From contig JAOACV010000072.1 of NCBI GenBank assembly GCA_026417675.1, positions 1 to 8,385 of the forward strand: 8,385 bases of DNA. Reading direction: 5' to 3'. Each line of letters begins with the position of its first letter. The first letter of the stretch is position 1. Origin of the DNA: Verrucomicrobiia bacterium (GTDB lineage Bacteria > Verrucomicrobiota > Verrucomicrobiia > CAIQCK01). Positions 1-7,580 of the stretch are shown here, piece by piece. The notes below the pieces were generated by a model, which saw nothing but the letters and a program-made list of their open reading frames with translations, was not told where the DNA came from and ran no database searches. The translations under genes were made by a program, and so were the position numbers.

Positions 1-3000
1 GTCCAACTCGTCCGGCGGGCCAGCCACGAACAATGTGTCGCCCGCTTTGACCATCGCGCGGATGCGGACGGGCAGCCAAAGCTTCCACAGCGGAGGGTCG
101 GCGCGCGTGTAACCGATCATTTTGTCGAGGCCGAACGCCGGGTTGCCGAGCATCTCAACCGAGCGGCCGCCGCCGCGCTCGTAATCGGACTGCGGCAGCC
201 ACGCCACGGGCTGGCGCGCGCCCTCCTCGCCGACAATCTGCGGCTCGGTGGAGTTCCTGTCGGCGAAGAGCAGGTAGCCCTCCTTGCTGGGGAAGAACAT
301 GGGGCTGTGCACGTTGCGCCGGTAAAACGGATGCACGGCGTAGGTCGTGTCGCGATCCACCACGAGCAACTGGCCGCTCTTGGGCGCCTGGTTGGCCAGT
401 TGAAAGCCGGGCCAGCGCTTCGAATACATCCAAAACGCGCGGTTATACCAAGAGTCGTCCAGCAGGCTGGAGGTCGAGAAGACGTGCAGCCCGGCGTCCG
501 CCTCGCCCTTCTTGGACAGGATGGCCGGCTTCACTTCCTCCAACGCCGGCGTCAGCCGTTTCTGCCGCATGAAGATCGCCCCTTTTTCGCTGACGAGCAC
601 GTCGGAATTGGCGCCAGTGATGTAGAAAGACACGTCGCGCCAGGTCTTGCGATCCGGGAACGGGCCGACGAGCGTGTTGTGGCGAAGCACCTTGCCCGTC
701 GCCGGGTCGAGCGCGTAAACGCGAATGCCGCCGTCAAGATAGGTCGAGCGGCCTGCGGTGAAATACGCCACACCGTCCTGCACCAGCACGCTGCCGTGGA
801 CCGGCCACGCCGATTCGATTTGATCGAAGCAGCCCACGCGACGGTCGCGCGGCGCGGCGAGGAACCGCCAGACCAGCGCGCCGTCCTCCGCCCGCAGACA
901 ATACACGCGCCCGTCGGCGCTGCCAAAGAGCACCAAGCCCTGATGGATCGTCGGCGGCGAGTCAATCCGGCCGCCCGCCACAAACGTCCACGCCGCCTTG
1001 CCGGAGTTCGCATCGAGCGCATGCACCGTGTGCGCGTCGCGCGCCGCCACATACACGCGGCCCGCCGCCGCGACGGGCGCGGTCAGGGGGCCGCCAAGTT
1101 TCACACGCCACGCGGGCGCGGCCTGCGCCGATACGGCGCATGTGGTGGAACCGTGGCGCGCCGCGTTTTGACGGAACGTCGGCCAGTCGTCAGCATCCGA
1201 AACCTGAGATGTGAAATACCCAATCTGGCCGTAGGCCGGCCCGCGCTCCAGTCGTTCTTCATCGGCGGCCGGCTGGGCCGCAGCGGACGCGGCCAAAGCG
1301 GCGAAGCCGAGCAGCTTGGCGCCGGGTTGGCAGAAGCATTGGTCGGGCGGAACGTAAAGCAGGCCGTTGGCGGGCATCATGCCGTATTTGCAGGCGCCGC
1401 GGACGAAGTTGTCCTGCGAGTGACCGTCGCCCTGCAAGTCCAGAAACTCCGCGCCTTCGAGCGAGGTGATGATGAACCGCTCGGTGGCCTTGTTGCGGTA
1501 ACAGCGGTGGTGGTGCTCCGGGCTGCGCAGGTCTTTCACGAAGACGCGTCGGCGCTCCTCGCCCGTCTTCAAATCGTAGCCGACCGCCAGCGCGTCGGCG
1601 TGCTTGTCCTTGCTTTCCTTGCCGCCCTCGGTCACCAGTCCGGGCCAGACGACGCCGTTGATAATGAACAAATCCTGGGTCTCGAAGCCGCTTCGGGGCG
1701 GAATCTCCCGCTGCCACAACTGCTTTCCGTCCGCGGCGTCGTGCGCCGCCAGCGTGTTGCCGCCGATGAGCACCACAAATCCGTCGTGCGCCACGAGCGT
1801 CCTGAAACTCATGCCGTCCAGGTCCGCCTCCCACTTTTTGTCGCCGCTGCGAAGGTCCCGCGCAACGAGCCGGCCTTTCGACTGGTAGATGACGCGGCTT
1901 TGATCGCTCGCCAACGAGAGCGGAACCATCGGCCCGATGTCCGCCTTCCACAACACTTTCCCAGTCCTGCCATCCACGCCGCGCAGCGTTCCCGGCACAT
2001 CGGGGGCGCGCGCGGCCCGCTTGCCGCCTTTGCGCGGTTTGTCAGCCGACACGTCGGCCGACGCTGGCGACGAATAGCTGACCACGACGCCGCCGGCGCA
2101 GATGATCTCCCGCGCCGGCGCGGTGTCCTCGACAGTGGCCAGTGTCTCGCCGGTGGCGGCGTCCAGAATCGAGAGCGGCGCGTCAAACGCCAGCGTCGCG
2201 TAAAGGCGGTCGCCATCCGCCACGAGCCGGCGCTGGTTCTGGTCCGGCACGATCGTGCGCCCGCCCGTGATCGTCGTCCAATCCTTGCTGCCGAAGCGAT
2301 CGGCCGCCCACATGGGCCAGCCCCATTTGCCCAGTGGCCGTTTCCACAACAACCGGCCGTTGAACGCATCGCGACAAATCAGCGACCACCGCTCCGGCAG
2401 CCGCTGGTCGGTGATACCGATTAACCCTTCATCGAAGAAATAGAAGATGCGCCGCCCATCGGTGACCAGAGCCTGCACGCCCGACGGCGTCTCGTGACTG
2501 CGCAGCCACAGCGGCGGCGCGACCCATTGCAGCGCCCGCGGAGGCCCGACCACCGCGTCGCGCGCGACGGCATTGTTGCCCGCGTCGTGCAGGAAGTGCG
2601 TCCATGCGTCCGTGTTTGCGGGGCGGGGCTTTCGCCGGGTGAGGAGAGACGAGTCTCGGGCATCGAGAACAACACCTTCCGGCGCGAGCACGCGCAACAT
2701 CTCGTCGCTCGTCATCCCGCACTCGCCACTCACCACGATGAGGTTGACCAGGTTGTCCGCGTAGGGCAGCGTGGGGCCGCTCCACTGCTCCACCGAAACC
2801 GGGCCGTAGCAACCCCGGCTCCGGATATATTCTCGCGCGGCGCGCACTTGGACGGCATCCGTGTCCAGACCATGCACGGTGTAGCGGTCGTTGACGCGCA
2901 GCGCCGCGGTCAGCCTCCCGTCGCCGCACCCGAGATGCACGACGATGCCGCCTTTGACGCCACTGGCCTTGAGAATCTCGGCGGCATCGTTTCCCCCGGT

Positions 3001-3216
3001 CTGCGCCGGCGACACCGCCAGACAGGCGGCCATCAGCGCGACGCCTTGCAGCAAGAGCGCTGCGAAAACCGAGCTGGATCGTGTTCTCCGAACGCGATGA
3101 TCCGTGGCAAGCGCAGGAATCGCGTTCGGAGAACGCGATCCACCCGAATGGGGCGAGTGATCTCGGAACGGCCATGCTCTTTGGATGACTGTTCGAGGAA
3201 TCGCCTTGCTGTTCAT
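1..3216 (-). CDS. Exported methyltransferase-like / PQQ-type beta-propeller protein, C-terminus missing (off left edge)
   Basis: The frame is open for 1072 codons from ATG 3216 to the window edge. Start: an AAAGGA site lies 5 nt upstream and the ATG overlaps the porter's stop (ATGA). Residues 1-49 form an unusually long basic leader, then a hydrophobic stretch at about 50-68 (VFAALLLQGVALMAACLAV) looks like a signal-peptide core. Residues 90-185 look like a class I SAM methyltransferase: motif I VHLGCGDGR (93-101), acidic D118 ending the next strand, DNLVNLIVV (154-162), then EMLRVLAPEGVVL (172-184). DAWTHFLHDAGNNAV (203-217) opens the propeller part. PQQ-like blades recur, such as VDGRTGKVLWKADIG (414-428) and ALDANSGKAAWTFVAGG (733-749). 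A second block starts near DDWPTFRQNAARHGS (676-690). BamB/quinoprotein-type blades are clear, but I see no evidence that PQQ is bound. The substrate is unknown. It is probably periplasmic or surface-located and co-expressed with the sugar porter. Confidence 0.9.
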   Translation of the reverse strand, partial: MNSKAIPRTVIQRAWPFRDHSPHSGGSRSPNAIPALATDHRVRRTRSSSVFAALLLQGVALMAACLAVSPAQTGGNDAAEILKASGVKGGIVVHLGCGDGRLTAALRVNDRYTVHGLDTDAVQVRAAREYIRSRGCYGPVSVEQWSGPTLPYADNLVNLIVVSGECGMTSDEMLRVLAPEGVVLDARDSSLLTRRKPRPANTDAWTHFLHDAGNNAVARDAVVGPPRALQWVAPPLWLRSHETPSGVQALVTDGRRIFYFFDEGLIGITDQRLPERWSLICRDAFNGRLLWKRPLGKWGWPMWAADRFGSKDWTTITGGRTIVPDQNQRRLVADGDRLYATLAFDAPLSILDAATGETLATVEDTAPAREIICAGGVVVSYSSPASADVSADKPRKGGKRAARAPDVPGTLRGVDGRTGKVLWKADIGPMVPLSLASDQSRVIYQSKGRLVARDLRSGDKKWEADLDGMSFRTLVAHDGFVVLIGGNTLAAHDAADGKQLWQREIPPRSGFETQDLFIINGVVWPGLVTEGGKESKDKHADALAVGYDLKTGEERRRVFVKDLRSPEHHHRCYRNKATERFIITSLEGAEFLDLQGDGHSQDNFVRGACKYGMMPANGLLYVPPDQCFCQPGAKLLGFAALAASAAAQPAADEERLERGPAYGQIGYFTSQVSDADDWPTFRQNAARHGSTTCAVSAQAAPAWRVKLGGPLTAPVAAAGRVYVAARDAHTVHALDANSGKAAWTFVAGGRIDSPPTIHQGLVLFGSADGRVYCLRAEDGALVWRFLAAPRDRRVGCFDQIESAWPVHGSVLVQDGVAYFTAGRSTYLDGGIRVYALDPATGKVLRHNTLVGPFPDRKTWRDVSFYITGANSDVLVSEKGAIFMRQKRLTPALEEVKPAILSKKGEADAGLHVFSTSSLLDDSWYNRAFWMYSKRWPGFQLANQAPKSGQLLVVDRDTTYAVHPFYRRNVHSPMFFPSKEGYLLFADRNSTEPQIVGEEGARQPVAWLPQSDYERGGGRSVEMLGNPAFGLDKMIGYTRADPPLWKLWLPVRIRAMVKAGDTLFVAGPPDELD
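3075..3142. repeat. Paired inverted REP-like palindromes inside the propeller gene's leader
   Basis: Two 24-nt arms (3075-3098 and 3119-3142) are inverted copies matching at 23 of 24 positions, separated by 20 nt. The shared core is GTTCTCCGAACGCGAT. Each arm is itself a hairpin. The right arm has a perfect 9-bp stem, ATCGCGTTC/GAACGCGAT, around a 3-nt loop; the left arm has the same stem with one mismatch (3083 region, T for C). This is the architecture of bacterial REP/BIME elements. It lies wholly within coding sequence and encodes roughly residues 25-48 of the propeller protein. No transposase gene is visible in the window. Confidence 0.8.
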
Positions 3217-4634
3217 GGCTTTCCTTTCTTCCACATCGCCTCGATCTCTTCGAGGGTTTTGCCTTTGGTCTCGGGCACGAAGCGCAGGATGAAGAACACC
3301 TCGACGACGCACATGGTGGCATAGAGCCAGAACGGGAAGGCATGGTTGAACTCGCGCACGAACCAGGAGTCCTTCGCGTCCATCATCGGGAAGGTCTGCG
3401 TGACGACGTAGTCCGCCATCCAGAGGAAGAACGTCGCCAGACCCAGCGCGCGACCACGCACGGCGGTCGGGAAGATCTCCGAAAGGATGACCCAGGTCAC
3501 CGGGCCGACCGACAGGCCGAAGCAGGCGATGTAGAGGATGATGAACGCGAGCATCCAGCCGCTGGCGGCGTCGGGATCGCTCATCCACTTGGCCATCGCG
3601 CCCATCGCCGCGAGGCTGACGGCCATGCCGATGGCGCCGACGATCATCAGCGGCTTGCGGCCCCACTTGTCCACCGTGGCGATGGCGACAAGCGTGAACA
3701 GCACGCCGGCGCCGTTGATGACAATCTGCTGCAACAGCCCGGCGTCCACGCCGGTGGAGGCGCTCATGGTCTTGAAGATGGTCGCGCCGAAATACATGAA
3801 GACGTTGATGCCGGTGACCTGCTGGAGAATGGCCAGCACGATGCCCACGATGAGCGGCAACCGCAGTTTCTCGGAGAAGAGTTCGCCCCATGTGCCGCGC
3901 TCCTGCGCGATGGCGGCCCGGATGTTCCGAAACTCCGCCTCGGCAAACGCCTCCCCGCCCACGCGGCGCAGGATGTCTTTCGCCGCGTTTTCGCGCTGCA
4001 TCTCAATCAGCCAGCGAGGGCTTTCGGGAATCAGAAACAGCAGCAACCCGAACACGACCGACGGCGCGATGCCCGATCCGAACATCCAGCGCCAGCCGAA
4101 CTCGGTCAGCCACGCCTGCACCTGCGCCTGCGCGGGGTCGCCTTGGGAGTGGGCGATGAAGTAGTTGACGAACGAGGTGGCCGAGATGCCGCCGACGATG
4201 GCGATCTGGTTGACGGCCACCATCCGCCCGCGAATCCGCGCCGGGGTGATCTCGGCGATATACATCGGTGTCGAGATCGAGGCGATGCCGATGCCGACGC
4301 CGCCGAGGAACCGGAAGACAATGAACGTTGTGATGTCCGGCGGCACGGCCGTGCCGATGGCGGAAGCGAGAAACATGAACGCCGCCAGAAACATCGCGAG
4401 CTTGCGCCCGAACCGGTCGGAGAGCGGCCCCACCAGCAGCACGCCGGTGGCGCAGCCGATGAGCACGCAGCCCGACGCCCAGCCTTTCATGAAAACGCTC
4501 AGGTTGAACCGCGCCGTCAGCGGCTCAATGGCGCCCGAGATCACGCCGGTGTCGTAGCCGAACAACAACCCGCCCAGCGTCGCCACCAAGCACACCAGCG
4601 CCACATACAACGTGCTGCCTTGCTTCTCTTTCAT
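3213..4634 (-). CDS. MFS sugar porter family transporter, XylE-like proton/sugar symporter
   Basis: A 473-residue inner-membrane protein of normal length for the sugar porter family (TC 2.A.1.1), with about 12 hydrophobic segments. Family signatures appear in order: GGLLFGYDTGVISG (21-34), DRFGRK (73-78), PMYIAEITPARIRG (123-136), PESPR (203-207), QQVTGIN (271-277), DKWGRK (322-327), GPVTWVILSEIFPTAVRG (377-394) and PETKGKT (454-460). Aligned by eye with E. coli XylE, D28 and R108 match the proton-coupling Asp27/Arg133 pair. Q143, Q271, Q272, N277, W381 and W405 match sugar-contact residues, while XylE Gln415 is Leu404 here. This supports proton-driven uptake of a pentose or hexose, exact sugar unknown. 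I chose ATG 4634 over GTG 4646 because GGAG sits 6 nt before the ATG. The stop overlaps the next gene's ATG. Confidence 0.95.
   Translation of the reverse strand: MKEKQGSTLYVALVCLVATLGGLLFGYDTGVISGAIEPLTARFNLSVFMKGWASGCVLIGCATGVLLVGPLSDRFGRKLAMFLAAFMFLASAIGTAVPPDITTFIVFRFLGGVGIGIASISTPMYIAEITPARIRGRMVAVNQIAIVGGISATSFVNYFIAHSQGDPAQAQVQAWLTEFGWRWMFGSGIAPSVVFGLLLFLIPESPRWLIEMQRENAAKDILRRVGGEAFAEAEFRNIRAAIAQERGTWGELFSEKLRLPLIVGIVLAILQQVTGINVFMYFGATIFKTMSASTGVDAGLLQQIVINGAGVLFTLVAIATVDKWGRKPLMIVGAIGMAVSLAAMGAMAKWMSDPDAASGWMLAFIILYIACFGLSVGPVTWVILSEIFPTAVRGRALGLATFFLWMADYVVTQTFPMMDAKDSWFVREFNHAFPFWLYATMCVVEVFFILRFVPETKGKTLEEIEAMWKKGKP
3222..3227 (-). promoter_or_regulatory. Ribosome binding site for the propeller gene
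   Basis: AAAGGA on the minus strand ends 5 nt before ATG 3216 and lies within the last codons of the sugar porter. With the ATGA stop/start overlap it supports this start, and therefore supports translation of the REP-like element. It also suggests translational coupling to the porter. Confidence 0.65.
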
Positions 4635-4859
4635 GCCGCTCTCCACACCCGTCTTACCTGCCGGCCTTCGGCGCTGGATGCAACATCAATCTGGCGACTC
4701 GGAGCCGGGCCGCCCGCAGACCATCGGCGCGCGCAGCGGTTCGTTGTTAATGCCGGTCCGTTTGGGTAGCTGCCCGTTCTCCAGCGGGCGCGCCGGGTGC
4801 AGACTGCAATGTTCCCGGCATCGTCACGCCAGCGGCAACGAACGACATCGGTTTCAGCC
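4635..4859. other. Intergenic gap between the HzsA-related gene and the sugar porter
   Basis: I see no gene, tRNA or convincing rho-independent terminator in these 225 bases. A 5-bp GC stem (GCCCG 4772-4776 with CGGGC 4785-4789) has no T-run on either side. A short palindrome, TGCAGACTGCA, lies at 4798-4808. Neither is strong enough to name as a regulatory site. No clear sigma-70 promoter is visible, so the porter could be read from its own unrecognised promoter or from upstream. Confidence 0.4.
4641..4644 (-). promoter_or_regulatory. Ribosome binding site deciding the porter start
   Basis: GGAG on the minus strand is followed by a 6-nt spacer and then ATG 4634. The in-frame GTG at 4646 overlaps this site and has no clear Shine-Dalgarno sequence of its own, so the protein probably begins MKEKQGS. 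Confidence 0.55.
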
Positions 4860-7433
4860 TCAGGGTCGTTTCTTTGGGGTCGCGTAGAAGCGATTGCCAT
4901 CCTCGCGGAAGGCTCGCAGCGTCTGCAGTTCCTCGGCTTCCAATCGTTTCCGCTTTTCAAAGTATCGTTGGTATTTCGCCTTCTCCTCCTCCGTCCACGC
5001 GTTGGCCTCGATGTAGTCCCCGCAGAAGGGAACGCCGAGATCCATCCATGCGGCGAGCTTGTCCATCGCCTCGCGGCTGAGCTTCACGTCGTTGTGGCCG
5101 CGGTCGAGCATCTCTATCAGCTTGCTTCTGTTGGAGCCGGCCGGATACGGCGGCAGCATCGGCGGCGGGGACTGCGCGCTGACCCAGTTGACCAGCGGAT
5201 GGTCGGGGTTGCCGCGCAGGTCGCGACGGTCCGGCAGAAAACCGCCCGGAGGCGTCTGGATCGCGTGGGTGAGCGACACGTAGGCCCTGGACCATCGGCG
5301 CTTGGCGGTCGTGTCCAGCACCTCGGCGGCGGTGAGGTCGAGGGTCCCTCCGTCGTGGCACCTTACGCAGTGGCGGTCGAGGATCGGCTGGATTTCCTTC
5401 GCGAAACTGAACCCGCGCGGGGGGCCGTAGAACGGCCGCAACGTCTCCGGGCCGGCTTTGAACGCGAGCGTTCTGCGACTCGCGGGCGGCGCGCTGTTCT
5501 TGTGCTCGTGACAGCCGACGCAGGATTGATTCTCGCCAGGCTGCAACGTCGTCCAGCTCCGCATCGTCTGCACCATGCGGCCGCGCTCGTCGAGCAACTG
5601 GAAATAGACCGGCGTGCGCGCCGGCACGGTGAAGAACGCCGACCCGTCGGCGCGAACAGTCGCGTCGCCGAGAATGATCTTCGGGTCCCAGCAGCCGTTG
5701 CCGATCGAAACGGGCGTGCTCGACAACGCTGCGCCGCCCGGACCGTGACTGGTGTTCATGCCAATGCCCGCCGCGCGGAAGTCGAGCGTCACCACGCGCA
5801 GCGTCTTGACCACGCCGCGCGGAACGCCCGCGATTCCCGGTCCGGCATGCACATCCTGCACGTAACAGGTGCCCTCGGTCTTCGCGTAGTCCACAAGGCT
5901 CGGCCTCCTGCGCGGCGCAGGCCGCGGCGCGAGCGGCACCGGCTGGTTGCAGGGCAGCGCCGGGTCCGACGCGAGCAGTTCGCGCCGGCCATCCATCGTC
6001 ATGAAGTAGATGCCAAACCGCGGTGTGAGGCTGCCGATTTGGCTCGGCTTCTTGGCCTTGCCGCCTTCGAGCCGCTGCGCCTCCCAGCCGAGCGGATGGT
6101 AGGTCACCAGATACTCCGTCTCGCTCAACGGATACGGATATTGGAACAACTCGCCGTCCTGGCCGTAGGCGTCCACCCTGACGGCCTCGGTCTTGCGGAC
6201 GGGCGCGACCAGTTGCACGCCGTCGGCCTCCTGCCGGCCTCTCGCCGGGTCAATCAGGATGAGCTTGCCGGCCTGGCGCGAGTGATGACCCGTGGCGATG
6301 GCGATCGCCTTGACCGTCCCGGGAATGCCGCGCGCGTGCAGGATGGTCGTTGGGAACCACGAGTTGTTGCCGTAGAATTCCGGCTGGCCCGTGCCGTCGG
6401 GGTTCATCTGATAGAGCGGCTGCGGGTAAATCTGGCCGCGGTCATTGTATTCCCAACGCGTATAGAGCACGCGCCCGTCGTCGGTCACGGTCGGGAAATT
6501 GTCGTGGACCTGGTCGAATGTCAGGCGCCGCAGACGGCCGCCGTCCTTGTCGCACGCATAGAGATTGCTCACCTCCGTCCAGAAGCAGTCCACCGTCTGC
6601 ACGCAACGGGTCGAGTTAAAGAGGATGTCGCCGTCCGGCAAATACACGCCTTCGTAATCGGCGACACCCCGCCCGAACGTCAGTTGGCGCACGCGGCGGC
6701 TCGCGAGGTCCATTTCGTAAAGATGATAGTCGTCCTCTAACGCCGATTTCTTCCAGGCGAACAGGATGCGTTGGCCGTCGTAGGAAACATCCGGGTTGCG
6801 AATGACGCCCTGGGGATCTTCCAACAGCGTCGTGACATCGCCATGACTGCCGCGCATTTCCAGCAGGCACAGCGCGGCGCCGGGCGTGAAATGCCGCTCC
6901 GCCTGCGCGTCGGACTGGCCCTCGGTGTAGGCATAATGCGACCCGCCCATGTTGTAGTGCTTGGCGAAGACGATCCGCGGCGCCTTCGCCATGAGCGGGC
7001 GCAGTCGCAGAGCGCGCCGCGCCTCGCAGGCTCGCGCATAGAACGCCAAGAGGGCGCACGCGTCCGCACTCTCCGGCGGCCGGGCCGTCTTCCACTCCGC
7101 AATGCCGGCCTCGCGCAATTCGCCGACGGCCTTCTCGATCATCGTCCGCACCACGGCTGGGTCCGGCCGCGCCAGCCATTCCCACGCCTGCGGCTTGAAG
7201 TCCTGTTGCATCCAGTCGCAGGGCACCGGGAACTTCTTCTCCAGTTCAACCCAGGCAGCCGTCGCCGCCGCCGGCGCGTTTGTTCCCGCCGCGCCGACCA
7301 GACGCGCCGCCGTTCGCATCGCCCCCGGCCAGTCTGCGGGTGACGATGCGAAAGCAGCCGCCACAATGGCCAAGACAGCACACAGGGATTGCGAGATGAA
7401 CCTTGATCTCCGACGGGTTGTGCATAGTGTCAT
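4860..7433 (-). CDS. Exported HzsA-related di-haem c-type cytochrome with TolB/PD40-like propeller
   Basis: An 857-residue protein with a basic N-region (RRRSRF) and hydrophobic core ending near AFASSPA (about 30), indicating export. The middle matches the hydrazine synthase alpha-subunit-related family: HYNMGGSHYAYTEG (159-172), PDVSYDGQRILFAWKK (214-229), a propeller strand pattern such as LYEMDLASRRVRQLTF (238-253), DNFPTVTDDGRVLYTRWEY (311-329) and PEFYGNNSWFPTTILHARG (351-369). Two haem c sites follow: CVGCH (638-642) and CVRCH (689-693), the second in an EIQPILDRHCVRCHDGG context like planctomycete cytochromes. The C-terminal VPFCGDYIEANAW (801-813) is typical of the family. The reaction is unknown, and relatives are common outside anammox bacteria. 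ATG 7433 was chosen because it gives a compact signal peptide. GTG 7481 is an alternative with a better-spaced GGGAG 7 nt upstream, and would add 16 residues. Flanked by GH127 and a sugar porter. Confidence 0.9.
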   Translation of the reverse strand: MTLCTTRRRSRFISQSLCAVLAIVAAAFASSPADWPGAMRTAARLVGAAGTNAPAAATAAWVELEKKFPVPCDWMQQDFKPQAWEWLARPDPAVVRTMIEKAVGELREAGIAEWKTARPPESADACALLAFYARACEARRALRLRPLMAKAPRIVFAKHYNMGGSHYAYTEGQSDAQAERHFTPGAALCLLEMRGSHGDVTTLLEDPQGVIRNPDVSYDGQRILFAWKKSALEDDYHLYEMDLASRRVRQLTFGRGVADYEGVYLPDGDILFNSTRCVQTVDCFWTEVSNLYACDKDGGRLRRLTFDQVHDNFPTVTDDGRVLYTRWEYNDRGQIYPQPLYQMNPDGTGQPEFYGNNSWFPTTILHARGIPGTVKAIAIATGHHSRQAGKLILIDPARGRQEADGVQLVAPVRKTEAVRVDAYGQDGELFQYPYPLSETEYLVTYHPLGWEAQRLEGGKAKKPSQIGSLTPRFGIYFMTMDGRRELLASDPALPCNQPVPLAPRPAPRRRPSLVDYAKTEGTCYVQDVHAGPGIAGVPRGVVKTLRVVTLDFRAAGIGMNTSHGPGGAALSSTPVSIGNGCWDPKIILGDATVRADGSAFFTVPARTPVYFQLLDERGRMVQTMRSWTTLQPGENQSCVGCHEHKNSAPPASRRTLAFKAGPETLRPFYGPPRGFSFAKEIQPILDRHCVRCHDGGTLDLTAAEVLDTTAKRRWSRAYVSLTHAIQTPPGGFLPDRRDLRGNPDHPLVNWVSAQSPPPMLPPYPAGSNRSKLIEMLDRGHNDVKLSREAMDKLAAWMDLGVPFCGDYIEANAWTEEEKAKYQRYFEKRKRLEAEELQTLRAFREDGNRFYATPKKRP

Positions 7434-7470
7434 GACGATTCGCTGATCTCCAATGGCGCCAAGAGGATTT

Positions 7471-7501
7471 ATTCTCTCCACAGGGCCGCTCCCGTTGTCA
7501 A
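7471..7501 (-). promoter_or_regulatory. Possible weak sigma-70-like promoter before the HzsA-related gene
   Basis: An exact TTGACA (7501-7496) is followed 19 nt later by GAGAAT (7476-7471, four of six matches to TATAAT), about 37 nt upstream of ATG 7433. The spacer is longer than the ideal 17 nt. If translation actually begins at GTG 7481, this reading is wrong. This is a suggestion only. Confidence 0.2.
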
Positions 7502-7580
7502 CGTCGCACGCTGGGCGGGCGCGAACGCGATGGAAAGCGCGGGTCGTGCAGCCCAACGCGCCAGCGTCGGCATGTTGGCC

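Noticed and set aside
307..2424. 705-codon open frame on the plus strand
   Set aside because: It lies antisense to the propeller gene, which has clear repeated PQQ-like blades. The plus-strand translation is rich in Arg, His and Ala, with no recognisable domain, and is expected from high-GC codon bias.
1..3216. PQQ-dependent alcohol or sugar dehydrogenase
   Set aside because: The blades resemble PQQ-enzyme repeats, but I see no adjacent-cysteine disulphide or other hallmark of quinoprotein catalysis, and the architecture differs from those enzymes.
2429..3343. 304-codon minus-strand frame overlapping the porter end and the propeller start
   Set aside because: It is out of frame with the methyltransferase motifs, its translation is low-complexity Arg/Ala/Gly-rich, and it starts inside the porter without a supported ribosome binding site.
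3342..4769. 475-codon open frame on the plus strand
   Set aside because: It is antisense to the complete sugar porter. Its translation is hydrophilic and full of His, Arg, Asp and Glu with no family motifs.
4772..4789. Rho-independent terminator between the HzsA-related gene and the porter
   Set aside because: The stem is only 5 bp with an 8-nt loop and lacks a T-run in either direction.
4797..6740. 647-codon open frame on the plus strand
   Set aside because: It is antisense to the HzsA-related gene, whose haem motifs and family signatures are unambiguous. The plus-strand product has no recognisable domain.
4860..7433. Genuine hydrazine synthase alpha subunit from an anammox organism
   Set aside because: No hzsB or hzsC is in view, the neighbours are sugar genes, and the tyrosine I recall as an axial haem ligand is Asn here.
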